Source: Paucibacter sp. B2R-40
GTDB lineage: Bacteria > Pseudomonadota > Gammaproteobacteria > Burkholderiales > Burkholderiaceae_C
DNA: 64,000 nt
NCBI RefSeq assembly: GCF_025717555.1
Contig: NZ_JAJIRP010000007.1
Coordinates: forward strand, 248,001 to 312,000
Reading direction: 5' to 3'
Below the pieces are notes generated by a model that saw only the letters and a program-made list of their open reading frames with translations, was not told the origin of the DNA and made no database searches. Every line of letters begins with the position of its first letter. Position 1 is the stretch's first letter. Positions 26,704-36,101 of the stretch are shown piece after piece. The translations under genes were made by a program, and so were the position numbers.

Positions 26704-27588
26704 TCACCAACTGCCGGGGACGGCAGCGCTTGCGGCAGGTGCTGCGGGCGGGGCGGTTCTACTTTGCAAAGCTGGCTCTGCAGGGCTGCTGTCCGTCAAT
26801 GCAGTGCTTGCAGGCGTTGGTGCATGCAGCGTGGCGCCGCTGGCTAAGTAGGTGGCTGCTGCGGCCACTGCCAAAGCCAGACTGAAGCTGGCCAGGCTCG
26901 CCAGCGCGCTGCGCGGCGCAGCGGCTTGGGCTTGCAGATTCTTGCTGCGCACCTGCTTGATGCCGCTCAGCATCGGCCCGACCAGATTGTCTTTCTTCAG
27001 CAGGCCGTGCAGCGCGATCGCGGCGATGTGCAAGCCGATCAAGACGAACAAGGCATTGGACATTTGATGGTGCAGTCCGGTCAGGCGCAGCGAGGTTTCT
27101 TCGCTGACCAAGGCGGCCAGCGGGCCGCTGAAGGCAATCTCGTCATAGCCGAGCAGACCGGTCACGGCTTGGGCCGCAAGCAAGCCCAGCAAAGCCAGCA
27201 CCGACAGCGCGCCCAGCGGGTTGTGGCCCAAACCCTGCCAGCGCCCTTGCAGATAGGCCAGCAAGCGCTGCGGACTGGGCACGAAGTTGCGAAAGCGCGC
27301 GTGCCGGTTGCCGACGAAACCCCAGACCAGGCGGAAAGTCAGCAGGCCGACGATGCTCAGTCCCGCTTGGCCATGCAAGTCCATCCAGTTGCCGCCGATC
27401 AGGCCGGTGGTGATTGCCACTGCCACGGCCAGCAAAAGCGACCAATGAAAGATGCGTGTCGGCAAATCCCATAAGCGCACGGCCACTGCGGGCCTGACTT
27501 CAAGCGGCTGGGCGGCTTCTGGCTTGGGCGCAGATTGGGCCGGCTGCGCAGCCAGCACTTCAGAAAGGTAGGGAGAATCGGCGTTCAT
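26704..27588 (-). CDS. Cytochrome b561-type membrane protein
   Basis: Membrane dihaem cytochrome b of 294 residues (Ni-hydrogenase b-type/b561 superfamily) that passes electrons across the inner membrane. It has four main helices: VWDLPTRIFHW-type helix 1 (with His in IFHWSL), helix 2 with His in DLHGQAGLSIVG, a third (ALSVLALLGLLAAQAVTGLLGY) and a fourth with His in GLHHQMSNALFVLIGLHIAAIALHG. The C-terminus adds an Ala/Pro-rich stretch and a late hydrophobic segment. It is the last gene of the leftward set with the rhodanese-like, TonB, ExbD and ExbB genes, 54 bases after the previous stop. A redox partner for periplasmic cytochromes such as the CxxCH proteins near 51 kb is possible. Confidence 0.88.
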   Translation of the reverse strand: MNADSPYLSEVLAAQPAQSAPKPEAAQPLEVRPAVAVRLWDLPTRIFHWSLLLAVAVAITTGLIGGNWMDLHGQAGLSIVGLLTFRLVWGFVGNRHARFRNFVPSPQRLLAYLQGRWQGLGHNPLGALSVLALLGLLAAQAVTGLLGYDEIAFSGPLAALVSEETSLRLTGLHHQMSNALFVLIGLHIAAIALHGLLKKDNLVGPMLSGIKQVRSKNLQAQAAAPRSALASLASFSLALAVAAAATYLASGATLHAPTPASTALTDSSPAEPALQSRTAPPAAPAASAAVPGSW

Positions 27589-27642
27589 AGAGACGATAGC
27601 GTGCGGCCAGACCCGCAGGATGCTCCCGGGCCTGGGCCTGGT

Positions 27643-28173
27643 TTACTTGGGGCTGGCGACTGCGGCCACCGCGGCTACGGGTGCTGCAGCGGTGGCTGCT
27701 GCATTTGCAGCAACGCGCGGCGGTGGCGGCGTGATCTTCACCACGGCCTTGCCGCCTTCTTGCTCATAGTCCTCCGAGCCGGTGGCGCCCACGACATTGA
27801 AGCCTTTTGAGCTCAGCAAGTCACCGGTGGCGCCGGCACGCTGCGCATGGTTGGAGACGGTGATGATGGCGCGGTCCTTGGGCAAATAGGCCAGGTACTT
27901 CTCAACATCCTTGTTCTGGATGTTCAGGTAAACCGGGAAGCTGCCGTACTTGATCAGCTCATCGGGGCGGCGCACATCGAGCAGCACGATTTTTTCGGGC
28001 TGGCTCAGGAGCTGGTCGACATCATCTTTGTTCAGATGCTTGGTCTTGTATTTCCAAACCGCCGGGGCGGCATTGGCGGCTGGAGCAGCCTGGTTCTGCG
28101 CAAAACTCAGGGTCGCGCCAAGGCTCAGCGCCAAACCGAGCGCCAAGGTGGTCAAGGAGATTGATTTCTTCAT
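27643..28173 (-). CDS. Exported rhodanese-like protein lacking the catalytic cysteine
   Basis: Protein of 176 residues with a signal peptide (MKKSISLTTLALGLALSLGATLSFA) and one rhodanese fold (about 50-150: IVLLDVRRPDELIKYG, then the active-site loop). Where active rhodaneses have Cys in the CRxGxR loop, this one reads ITVSNHAQRAG, so Ser takes the place of Cys and sulfur transfer should be lost. The tail is Pro/Ala-rich. Its place between the TonB and cytochrome b561 genes suggests a binding or scaffolding role in the periplasm. Confidence 0.85.
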   Translation of the reverse strand: MKKSISLTTLALGLALSLGATLSFAQNQAAPAANAAPAVWKYKTKHLNKDDVDQLLSQPEKIVLLDVRRPDELIKYGSFPVYLNIQNKDVEKYLAYLPKDRAIITVSNHAQRAGATGDLLSSKGFNVVGATGSEDYEQEGGKAVVKITPPPPRVAANAAATAAAPVAAVAAVASPK

Positions 28174-28212
28174 TTTCTTATCCGTTCTAATTACGATTTA
28201 CTTGATCTTGAA

Positions 28213-28905
28213 TCACTTGCGGAAATTGACCGGCAGCAAGACCTGCACTTCTTCCGCGCCGCTGACGTTGCAGCGCAGCCGCTTGGCGGCGTTTTGCACG
28301 TACTTGAAATACTCCGGCGGTCCGCTGACTTGCGACACGTCAACAATCTGGTTGCCGCGAATCTTCAGCAAGGTGGTGACGGTGCCGGTGATTCCGACGC
28401 GGTCAAACACATCCTCCAAGTGCTGCGCCAGCACGTTCTGGTAGCCCGGGCAGGCGGCCGAAATTTCTTGTTTGATGACGGCCGGTTTGGGCGGTGGAGC
28501 GGGTGGTGCGGCGATCACCGGCGGGGCGATCTCCACCGGCGCGCGCGGTGCTTCAGACTGCACCTGGGTGATCACCGGTGCCGGCGGCGTCACGGTCGGT
28601 GTGACTTCGGCCTGCGGCACATAGGAAGGTGGCGGCGTTTGCTGCTTGACGACTTCCTTGAGCTTGACCACCTTGGGCGGCGGTGGAGGTGGCGGCGGGG
28701 CCTCCTGAATCACCGACATCTCGATCGGCTTTTTGATGATCTCGATGGCCTTCTTGGCCAAGCCTGAGGCCAAGGCCCAGGCGAGCAGCACATGCAGGCC
28801 CAGCACGATGACCAGGCCCGGTCCCCGCTTGGTGCCCGGTGTGCGCAGCTGCGGCGTGCTGCTGTGGAACGGAAAACCGCCTTGGGGTGGAAATACTGCA
28901 CTCAT
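28213..28905 (-). CDS. tonB: TonB energy-transducing protein
   Basis: Protein of 230 residues with one N-terminal membrane anchor (GLVIVLGLHVLLAWALASGLA), a long Pro-rich spacer (PPPPPPPPKVVKLKEVV..PPAPPPKPAV) and a C-terminal TonB domain (about 140-230: GITGTVTTLLKIRGNQIVDVSQVSG). The C-terminal domain has two Cys (ACPGYQ and LRCNVSG) that could form a disulfide, unusual for TonB. It links inner-membrane ExbB/ExbD to outer-membrane receptors, and a receptor is encoded at 55.9 kb. Start: ATG 28905 (a TTG at 28911 is possible). GAGG overlaps the stop of the exbD gene. Confidence 0.9.
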   Translation of the reverse strand: MSAVFPPQGGFPFHSSTPQLRTPGTKRGPGLVIVLGLHVLLAWALASGLAKKAIEIIKKPIEMSVIQEAPPPPPPPPKVVKLKEVVKQQTPPPSYVPQAEVTPTVTPPAPVITQVQSEAPRAPVEIAPPVIAAPPAPPPKPAVIKQEISAACPGYQNVLAQHLEDVFDRVGITGTVTTLLKIRGNQIVDVSQVSGPPEYFKYVQNAAKRLRCNVSGAEEVQVLLPVNFRK

Positions 28906-28918
28906 GATCAATAAGTCC

Positions 28919-29380
28919 TCAGTTGTCGATGAATTGCTCGCTGCCGATCACGCCGAGCTTTTGCAAGCCGGCTTGATTGATCGCCACCATCACCTCGGCG
29001 AAGGTGTTGTACTTGGCTTCCTTGTTGGGGCGCAGATGCACTTCCGGCTGCACCGCCTGATGCGCAGCGGCCTGCAGCTTGGCTTGCAGCACTTGACGCC
29101 CGCCGCTGCCGCTGCCGGCCACTTCGTCGATCGCCTCACCGTTCCAGAAGACGGTGCTGCGCTCGTCGATGTCGATCTTGACCGCTTCGGGCCTGACCTC
29201 CGCCGGTGGGGGCGGGCTGCCCACCGGCAGGTTCAGATTGACGGCGTGTAGCTGTATCGGGATGGTGATGATCAGCATCACCAAGAGCACCAGCATCACG
29301 TCGATCAGCGGCGTGGTGTTGATGTCGATGATGATGTCGGGGTCGCCCTTGCGGCGAGCTTGATGAATATGCATGCCCAT
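28919..29380 (-). CDS. exbD: ExbD/TolR-family protein 1
   Basis: Protein of 153 residues with one membrane helix carrying the essential Asp in INTTPLIDVMLVLLVMLIITIP, and a periplasmic domain ending QAGLQKLGVIGSEQFIDN. It is part of the proton-driven ExbB-ExbD motor for TonB. GAGG lies seven bases before ATG 29380. The stop overlaps the ribosome site of tonB, indicating coupled expression. A second, different exbD lies directly upstream, so the motor may use a mixed ExbD dimer. Confidence 0.93.
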   Translation of the reverse strand: MGMHIHQARRKGDPDIIIDINTTPLIDVMLVLLVMLIITIPIQLHAVNLNLPVGSPPPPAEVRPEAVKIDIDERSTVFWNGEAIDEVAGSGSGGRQVLQAKLQAAAHQAVQPEVHLRPNKEAKYNTFAEVMVAINQAGLQKLGVIGSEQFIDN

Positions 29381-29402
29381 GGCTTGTCCTCGGCGGCTTG
29401 TT

Positions 29403-29828
29403 TCAACCGCGCGGTGGTGGTTCGGTGATGAAGCCGACCTTGGCGATGCCGGCGCGTTGGCAGGCATAGACGATCTTGCCCACCGCGTTGTATTTGGCAT
29501 CCAGGTCAGCGCGGATATGCACCTCGGGTTGCGGGTCTTGCACCGCGACCTTCTTCAGACGCTCGACCAGCGCCTCGGTGCCGGCGACGCGCGCATCGAA
29601 CCAGTACAGGCCCCCTTGCGGATCCACGCTGATGACGATGTTGTCGGGCTTGCTTTCGCGCACCTCGTTGCGTTCCTTGGGCAGCGTCACCGGCACCGAG
29701 TAATTGACTACCGGAATGGTGATCAGAAAGATGATCAAGAGCACCAACATCACGTCAACCAAGGGCGTGGTGTTGATGGCCGAAACCACCTCGTCTGCGG
29801 CCGCCAGGCGGCGCGATTTCTTGGCCAT
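29403..29828 (-). CDS. exbD: ExbD/TolR-family protein 2
   Basis: Protein of 141 residues. The membrane helix contains the proton-path Asp in INTTPLVDVMLVLLIIFLITIPV. The periplasmic part has HIRADLDAKYNAVGKIVYACQRAGIAKVGF, the usual ExbD layout. It differs from the downstream ExbD in spacer and tail. AGGAG lies 11 bases before ATG 29828. It belongs to the exbB-exbD-exbD-tonB operon. Confidence 0.93.
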   Translation of the reverse strand: MAKKSRRLAAADEVVSAINTTPLVDVMLVLLIIFLITIPVVNYSVPVTLPKERNEVRESKPDNIVISVDPQGGLYWFDARVAGTEALVERLKKVAVQDPQPEVHIRADLDAKYNAVGKIVYACQRAGIAKVGFITEPPPRG

Positions 29829-29865
29829 GTTTTGTCTGCTCCTGAGCTGTGGGCTATGCCGGTCT

Positions 29866-30627
29866 TCAGTGACCGGACTGCGCCAGCAGCGCGGTGTGCA
29901 GGTCATCGCCGAAGCTCTGCACTTCGTCGATGGCGGCCTTGTTGCGCCGCGCCAGCCAGTTGTAGCCCAGCAGCGCGGGAACGGCCACGGCCAGGCCGAT
30001 GGCGGTCATGATCAAGGCTTCACCGACCGGGCCGGCCACCTTGTCGATCGAGGCCTGGCCGGCCACACCGATGGCGGTCAGCGCGTGGTAAATGCCCCAG
30101 ACCGTGCCGAACAAGCCGACGAAAGGTGCGGTCGAGCTGACCGCAGCCAGGAAGGCCAGGCCTTGCTGCTGCGCGCCTTGCACCTTTTCGACGGCGCGCT
30201 CGATCGACAGCGTCACCCAGTCATGCAGGCCGATATGCTTTTGCAGCTTGGTGTGCTTGCCGCTGGCGTCCAGCCCGGCCTCGGCCAGATAGCGGAAGGG
30301 GCTGTCCTTGCCCAGACCCTCGGCGCCTTCGCGCACCGTCGGCGCGGCCCAGAATTTGTCCTTTGCGTCGCGGCTTTGGCGCACGATCTTGGCTTGCTGC
30401 AGCAGCTTGGTGATCAGGATGTACCAGCTGCCAATGCTCATGACAGCCAGGATCAGCAGCACGGTCTTGGTGACCAGGTCGCTCTGGGCCCACAAGGCGC
30501 CAACGCCGTAAGGGTTGTCGACAGCGACGGTGCTCGGCTGTGCCAGCGTTAGGCCGGCAGCGCACAGCAGCATCAGTCCGGCGCTCAGATTGCGCGCTAT
30601 ATGAGAGTTATGTGTTTTCGTTTTCAT
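29866..30627 (-). CDS. exbB: ExbB/TolQ/MotA-family proton-channel protein
   Basis: Protein of 253 residues with a cleavable-looking N-terminal signal (NLSAGLMLLCAAGLTLAQP) followed by three membrane helices (TKTVLLILAVMSIGSWYILI; APFVGLFGTVWGIYHALTAIG; EALIMTAIGLAVAVPALLGYNWL), the ExbB core with GLFGTVWGI. An extra N-terminal signal before helix 1 is seen in a subset of ExbB proteins. It is the first gene of the TonB energising operon. ATG 30627 was chosen, although the ribosome site is weak. The frame extends upstream to a TTG at 30660. Confidence 0.92.
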   Translation of the reverse strand: MKTKTHNSHIARNLSAGLMLLCAAGLTLAQPSTVAVDNPYGVGALWAQSDLVTKTVLLILAVMSIGSWYILITKLLQQAKIVRQSRDAKDKFWAAPTVREGAEGLGKDSPFRYLAEAGLDASGKHTKLQKHIGLHDWVTLSIERAVEKVQGAQQQGLAFLAAVSSTAPFVGLFGTVWGIYHALTAIGVAGQASIDKVAGPVGEALIMTAIGLAVAVPALLGYNWLARRNKAAIDEVQSFGDDLHTALLAQSGH

Positions 30628-30685
30628 AGCTTTGGTGAGTTGTTGAGCGCCGAGGTCCAAGTGCTGGCTGCGGGCGCTTATTTAC

Positions 30686-31702
30686 TTACTTTTTGGTGTA
30701 AATCTGGTCGAACACGCCGCCGTCGGCGAAGTGAGTTTTTTGAGCCTTGGTCCAACCGCCGAAAACATCGTTGATATTGAATAGCTTCAGATTCGGGAAC
30801 TGCTTGGCGTACTTGGCCTGTGCCTTGGGATCAACCGGGCGGTAGAAATTCTTGCCGGCAATGTCCTGGCCTTCGGGCGAGTACAGGTATTCCAGATAGG
30901 CTTGCGCCACTTCGCGGGTGCCGCGTTTGTCTACCACCTTGTCCACCACCGCCACAGGTGGCTCGGCCAGAATGCTGGAGGCCGGGTAGACCACGTCAAA
31001 TTTCTCCGGGCCAAATTCCTTTAGTACCAGGCCGGTCTCGTTCTCCCAGGCCAGCAGCACATCGCCAATGCCGCGTTCCGCAAAGGTCACCGTGGCGCCG
31101 CGCGCACCCGAGTCCAGCACCGGCACATTGGCATAGACCTTGCCAATGAACTCGGTGGCTTTGGCGTCATTGCCTCCGGGTTGCAACAAGGCATCGCCGT
31201 AGGCTGCCAAATAGGACCAACGCGCCCCGCCCGAAGTCTTCGGGTTGGAGGTGATCACGGCTACGCCTGGTTTGACCAAATCGGTCCAAGCCTTGATGCC
31301 CTTGGGGTTGCCCTTGCGCACCAGGAAAATGATGGTGGAAGAGTAGGGCGTGCTGTTGTTCTTGAACTTGTTTTGCCAGTCGGCGTTCACCAGTTTGCCG
31401 CCTTGCTCGGCGATGGCATCGATGTCATAGGCCAGAGCCAGCGTGACCACATCGGCCTCCAGACCGTCGATCACCGAGCGTGCCTGTTTGCCGGAGCCGC
31501 CGTGTGAGGCCTTGACGACGACGTTGTCGCCGGTTTTGGCTTTCCAGTACTTGGAGAAGGCTGCGTTGTATTCCTGATAGAGCTCGCGAGTCGGGTCATA
31601 GGAGACATTGAGCAGGGAAATGTCCTTGGCCAGCGCCAGGGCAGAGCTGGCGCTCAAGGCGGCGACGAGAAGGGTATTGCGCAGGAAGTTCTTGGCAGAC
31701 AT
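30686..31702 (-). CDS. sbp: Sulfate ABC transporter substrate-binding protein
   Basis: Periplasmic sulfate/thiosulfate-binding protein of 338 residues. It has a signal peptide (about 1-26, ending ALALA), the opening [17 protein letters not shown], the loop [30 protein letters not shown] and the [17 protein letters not shown] segment, all hallmarks of Sbp/CysP. No permease or ATPase genes (cysT, cysW, cysA) lie next to it, so it must work with a transporter encoded elsewhere. The upstream DNA carries a repeated element (31799-31826) shared with the promoter region of the nearby sigma-54 activator. Together with the arylsulfatase it marks a sulfur-scavenging group. Confidence 0.93.
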   Translation of the reverse strand: MSAKNFLRNTLLVAALSASSALALAKDISLLNVSYDPTRELYQEYNAAFSKYWKAKTGDNVVVKASHGGSGKQARSVIDGLEADVVTLALAYDIDAIAEQGGKLVNADWQNKFKNNSTPYSSTIIFLVRKGNPKGIKAWTDLVKPGVAVITSNPKTSGGARWSYLAAYGDALLQPGGNDAKATEFIGKVYANVPVLDSGARGATVTFAERGIGDVLLAWENETGLVLKEFGPEKFDVVYPASSILAEPPVAVVDKVVDKRGTREVAQAYLEYLYSPEGQDIAGKNFYRPVDPKAQAKYAKQFPNLKLFNINDVFGGWTKAQKTHFADGGVFDQIYTKK

Positions 31703-32085
31703 GGAGGTAATCAATCCGTGGTTAAAGTGGAGGCACCGCTCTTAGAAAGGAGTGGCAGCTTGGGGCTCAGTTTGCTGCGCCGGAGTCAAATCGTGAAGAA
31801 CGAAGTTCGCAGATGCTTATGCGTTGAGTGGCGCTATAGAGCCTGGACCTAATAGCAATGTTCATCGGTACAAATTGACGCGCGAACGATCGCCTGAAGG
31901 TCTTGTGTGACCGTCATCGATGACGCAGCGATCGTCCGCGTTCTGGTCTTGAAGTCAGCAAGTTCAGTGCCAGCTTTAAAACAAGGCTGAGCAGTGTGGA
32001 GAAGTGCTTGCTCAAGCACGTTTGGGCTCTGTGCTGGCGAATCTCTGCTCTGATGCGGGCAGCGCTGCTGCGGATGCATCAAGCC
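31703..32085. promoter_or_regulatory. Promoter region of sbp with shared CGAAGTT/CTTATGCGTTG element
   Basis: About 380 bases with no convincing gene. The element at 31799-31826 (CGAAGTTCGC, then TGCTTATGCGTTG) recurs at 33431-33464 as CGAAGTTAGA..TGCTTATGCGTTG. Read toward sbp it is CAACGCATAAGCA..AACTTCG, which recalls CysB-type ATAAG sites upstream of sulfur-starvation genes. The rest shows nothing recognisable. Confidence 0.45.
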
Positions 32086-32087
32086 AT

Positions 32088-32125
32088 GCCGACCCACTGT
32101 TGCTGGAGCAACAGTGGGGTCGGCT
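32088..32125. repeat. Long hairpin directly after the sigma-54 activator gene
   Basis: Arms GCCGACCCACTGTTGCT and AGCAACAGTGGGGTCGGC pair over 17 bp with one bulged base and a two-base loop, within five bases of the minus-strand stop codon. No T-run follows on either strand, so it is a stabilising hairpin or factor-assisted terminator rather than a classical one. Confidence 0.75.
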
Positions 32126-32128
32126 GAC

Positions 32129-33295
<1,167 letters not shown>

Positions 33296-33430
33296 GATGG
33301 TGTTGGGGCAGGGTTCGCTGCAAGCGAGCGGAGCTCTGCTTGCCAGGAAAGTGTCGGAACTTGCTGCCTGGACAGCAGCTCCGCGCTGGATCTGAAACAG
33401 CTCTGCACTCTAGCCAGCAGTCAGCGTGAC

Positions 33431-33464
33431 TCGAAGTTAGAAATTCGAGCTTGCTTATGCGTTG
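33431..33464 (-). promoter_or_regulatory. Sulfur-group element upstream of the sigma-54 activator
   Basis: Contains the palindrome TCGAAGTTAGAAATTCGA and, adjacent, the TTGCTTATGCGTTG block found also before sbp. It sits about 140 bases upstream of the activator start. The regulator is unknown; a CysB-type LysR protein is my guess. Confidence 0.45.
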
Positions 33465-33514
33465 TTGGCTGCTTACCGCAGCAGCCTAGGCACACCCATG
33501 CCCACAGAGTCACC

Positions 33515-35881
33515 TCAGCGGAGCTCGATCAGCACGCGCTCGATCTGGCCGCCAAAGCGGAAGGGCGCGGCGTAGTCACTCGTGACCGGCGAGCCCAGGT
33601 CGGCGCCGATGTCTTGCGACTCATAGGCTTGCACAGCAATCTTGCTGATCGCGCCTGCGCCGGCGAGCTGGCCGTTGACAAACAGCCGCCCTTGGCCGGC
33701 CACTGCATTCGCGACCGGCTGGGCCGCGTCGGGCGTGAACTCGAAGGCCACGCTCACCTTGCCGGCCGGCAGGACGGCGGCGCTGACGAGATGGCCGCTC
33801 GCATGTCCATGGGCATTGGCGGCATAGTGCAGGCGCCCGTCCTGCACATAGAGGCTGTAGCCGCCCCAGCGGCCGCCATTGGCGATGATCACGCCGTCGT
33901 TGCTGCGTTTGCCGTCGACTTGCAAGTCGGCGCTGATGCGGTGCGCGCGCTGCGCCACTTGCGGGGCGTTGCCGGAAGGAATGCGTTGCACGCCGGCGCG
34001 GTAGCTGAAGCTCTGGCGTCCGGCGCTCGGATTGGGTCGCCCCTCGCCGCCGGGTTGCAGCGGGTAGACCTCATTGCGCTGCGCTTCCTGGTCGAACAAA
34101 GCTTCCAATGCCTTCACGCGGGCCGGCTGCTCGGCCGCCAGATTGCGCGCCTGGCTGTAGTCGGTGTTGAGGTTGTAGAGCTCCCAGGCGCGGTCGCCGA
34201 AGGGCTCTTGGCTCCACAGCGCGCCGGGCTGCTTGCGCACATGTCGTACCCCGGCAAACCAGCCGTCCTGGTAAATGCCGCGCGTGCCATTGATCTCGAA
34301 ATACTGCACGCGTTGCGGCGCCGCTGCATCGGCGCGGGCGAAGCTATAGGCCAGGCTCTGGCCGGCCAGCGGCACTTGCGCAATCCCTTCGACCACATCC
34401 GGGAACTTGATGCCGGTGACTTCGTAAATGGTCGGTGCGATGTCGATGGCATGGCCGAATTGGCTGCGGATTTCGCCCTTGGCCTGGATGCGAGCTGGCC
34501 AGGACACCACCATCGGATTGCGGATGCCGCCCAGGTAAGCGGGCTGGCCCTTGCCGTACTGGAAGGGCGTGTTGTCGGCCCAGCCCCAGCCGGCGCCGTA
34601 GTTGTTGTCGAAGGCATTGCTGCCCAGCTGATCGATCAGTTTGAGGCGCTCCTCCAGCGTGCGCGGCCGGCCCTGCGCGTCCTGCGCATCACGGCCGGTC
34701 AGCGGGTTGTCGATGGCGGCGCCGTTGTCGCCGGCAATAAAGAACACCAGGGTGTTGTCCGCACGGCCCAGTGCCTTGATCTCGTCCAGCACGCGGCCCA
34801 CTTGGTGGTCGGTGAAGGCCAGGAAAGCGGCCGCCACCTCGGCCTCGCGCGCCAGCAAGCGCTGCTGATCGGCCGAGAGGCTTTCCCAGGCCGGCAGTTC
34901 GGGCGGGCGCGCGGTCAGCACCGCGTCATTGGGAATCACGCCGAGTTTTTGTTGGCGCGCGAAGTTCTGTTCACGCAACTTGTCCCAGCCGATGTCGAAC
35001 TGGCCCTTGTACTTGGCGATCCAATCGCTGGGCGCATGCTGCGGCCAATGCGTGCCGCCGGGCGCAAACCAGAGGAAGAAGGGCTTGTCGGGGTAGACGG
35101 CGTCTTGCGTGCGCAGCCAGCCCTGCGCCTGCTCGGCCATATCGGCAATCAGGTGGTAGCCCTGCGCTGCCGTGCGATCCGGCTCAACAGCCAGCGTGTT
35201 GCGCCAGATGCGCGGCTCATACTGGTTCTCGGCGCCGCCGTGGAAGCCGAAAAAGAACTCGAAGCCCAGGCTGGTCGGCCAACGCTCAAACGGCCCGGCC
35301 GGTGTCACTTCCCAAGCGGGCGTGTTGTGCCATTTGCCGAAGGCCGCCGTGCCGTAGCCGTTCTGGCGCAGCACCTCGGCCACGCCGACCGTGTCTTTTT
35401 GCCAGACCGAGTTGTAGCCGGGGTAGCCGGCCGTGGCCACCTGGCCAAAGCCGGCCTGATGCGCATTGCGGCCGGTGAGCAGCGCGGCGCGGGTCGGCGC
35501 GCACAAAGCGGTGACGTGGAACTGGTTGTAGCTGATACCTTGATCGGCCAGGCGCTGCAGCGTTGGCGTCTTGGCCAGGCCGCCAAAGGTGGAACTGGCG
35601 CTGAAGCCCACATCGTCAAGCAGCACCACGACGATATTTGGCGCACCGGCCGGCGCCTTGGCGGCCTGCGGGAAGGCGGGCGTGGCGGCGTCACCGCGTG
35701 GCGCGATCTTGCCGGCGAAGGGGGCCGCGGGGCGCGGCAGCACTTCCAGCGCTTGAGCGTCGGCTGGCGAGGCAAAAGACAGGGCCAGCGTCAGCGCCAG
35801 GCCGAGCATGGAGGAAGCGAAGGATTGGGCGCGAGCAATGGGCCCGCTAGGCGGCAATGTGGATCTGTACATGGGTTTCAT
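33515..35881 (-). CDS. Secreted arylsulfatase (formylglycine sulfatase)
   Basis: Sulfatase of 788 residues that frees sulfate from sulfate esters in the periplasm. It has a signal peptide (SSMLGLALTLALSFASPADA), the N-terminal metal site VVLLDDVGFSASSTFGG, and the formylglycine signature with the modifiable Cys in CAPTRAALLTGR. The metal/catalytic residues GKWHNTP and GTHWPQHAP follow, along with FIAGDNGA. The last 200 residues form a beta-rich LamG-like domain. It is longer than the 530-residue AtsA class and matches the long arylsulfatase subgroup. No sulfatase-maturing enzyme gene is in the window. Start ATG 35881 (35872 is an alternative). The sigma-54 promoter lies only 25 bases upstream. 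Confidence 0.94.
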   Translation of the reverse strand: MKPMYRSTLPPSGPIARAQSFASSMLGLALTLALSFASPADAQALEVLPRPAAPFAGKIAPRGDAATPAFPQAAKAPAGAPNIVVVLLDDVGFSASSTFGGLAKTPTLQRLADQGISYNQFHVTALCAPTRAALLTGRNAHQAGFGQVATAGYPGYNSVWQKDTVGVAEVLRQNGYGTAAFGKWHNTPAWEVTPAGPFERWPTSLGFEFFFGFHGGAENQYEPRIWRNTLAVEPDRTAAQGYHLIADMAEQAQGWLRTQDAVYPDKPFFLWFAPGGTHWPQHAPSDWIAKYKGQFDIGWDKLREQNFARQQKLGVIPNDAVLTARPPELPAWESLSADQQRLLAREAEVAAAFLAFTDHQVGRVLDEIKALGRADNTLVFFIAGDNGAAIDNPLTGRDAQDAQGRPRTLEERLKLIDQLGSNAFDNNYGAGWGWADNTPFQYGKGQPAYLGGIRNPMVVSWPARIQAKGEIRSQFGHAIDIAPTIYEVTGIKFPDVVEGIAQVPLAGQSLAYSFARADAAAPQRVQYFEINGTRGIYQDGWFAGVRHVRKQPGALWSQEPFGDRAWELYNLNTDYSQARNLAAEQPARVKALEALFDQEAQRNEVYPLQPGGEGRPNPSAGRQSFSYRAGVQRIPSGNAPQVAQRAHRISADLQVDGKRSNDGVIIANGGRWGGYSLYVQDGRLHYAANAHGHASGHLVSAAVLPAGKVSVAFEFTPDAAQPVANAVAGQGRLFVNGQLAGAGAISKIAVQAYESQDIGADLGSPVTSDYAAPFRFGGQIERVLIELR

Positions 35882-35905
35882 AGTTGTCAGGTTTGGCTTT
35901 GCTAA

Positions 35906-35921
35906 AGCAACTACCGGGCCA
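35906..35921 (-). promoter_or_regulatory. Sigma-54 (-24/-12) promoter of the arylsulfatase gene
   Basis: On the minus strand the 16-mer TGGCCCGGTAGTTGCT fits the consensus TGGCACG-N4-TTGCW with one mismatch and exact spacing (invariant GG and GC ten bases apart). It reads toward the arylsulfatase, which begins about 25 bases downstream. The sigma-54 activator gene just beyond the sulfatase supports it. Confidence 0.7.
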
Positions 35922-36101
35922 TGGCTTCTGCCGCACTGGCGGCACTGAACCCAGCAGGATTGCTGCACAGGCAGCAGCGCTGGGCTGCAACTGTTGCGGC
36001 TGATGCACTTGGGCGCGCCGGCTCGAGGCGAAGCCGCCGATCCTGCGTGGTACGTAACTTGCGGACTACACAGTTATTCGAATCAGACCTGGAAAGAACG
36101 C

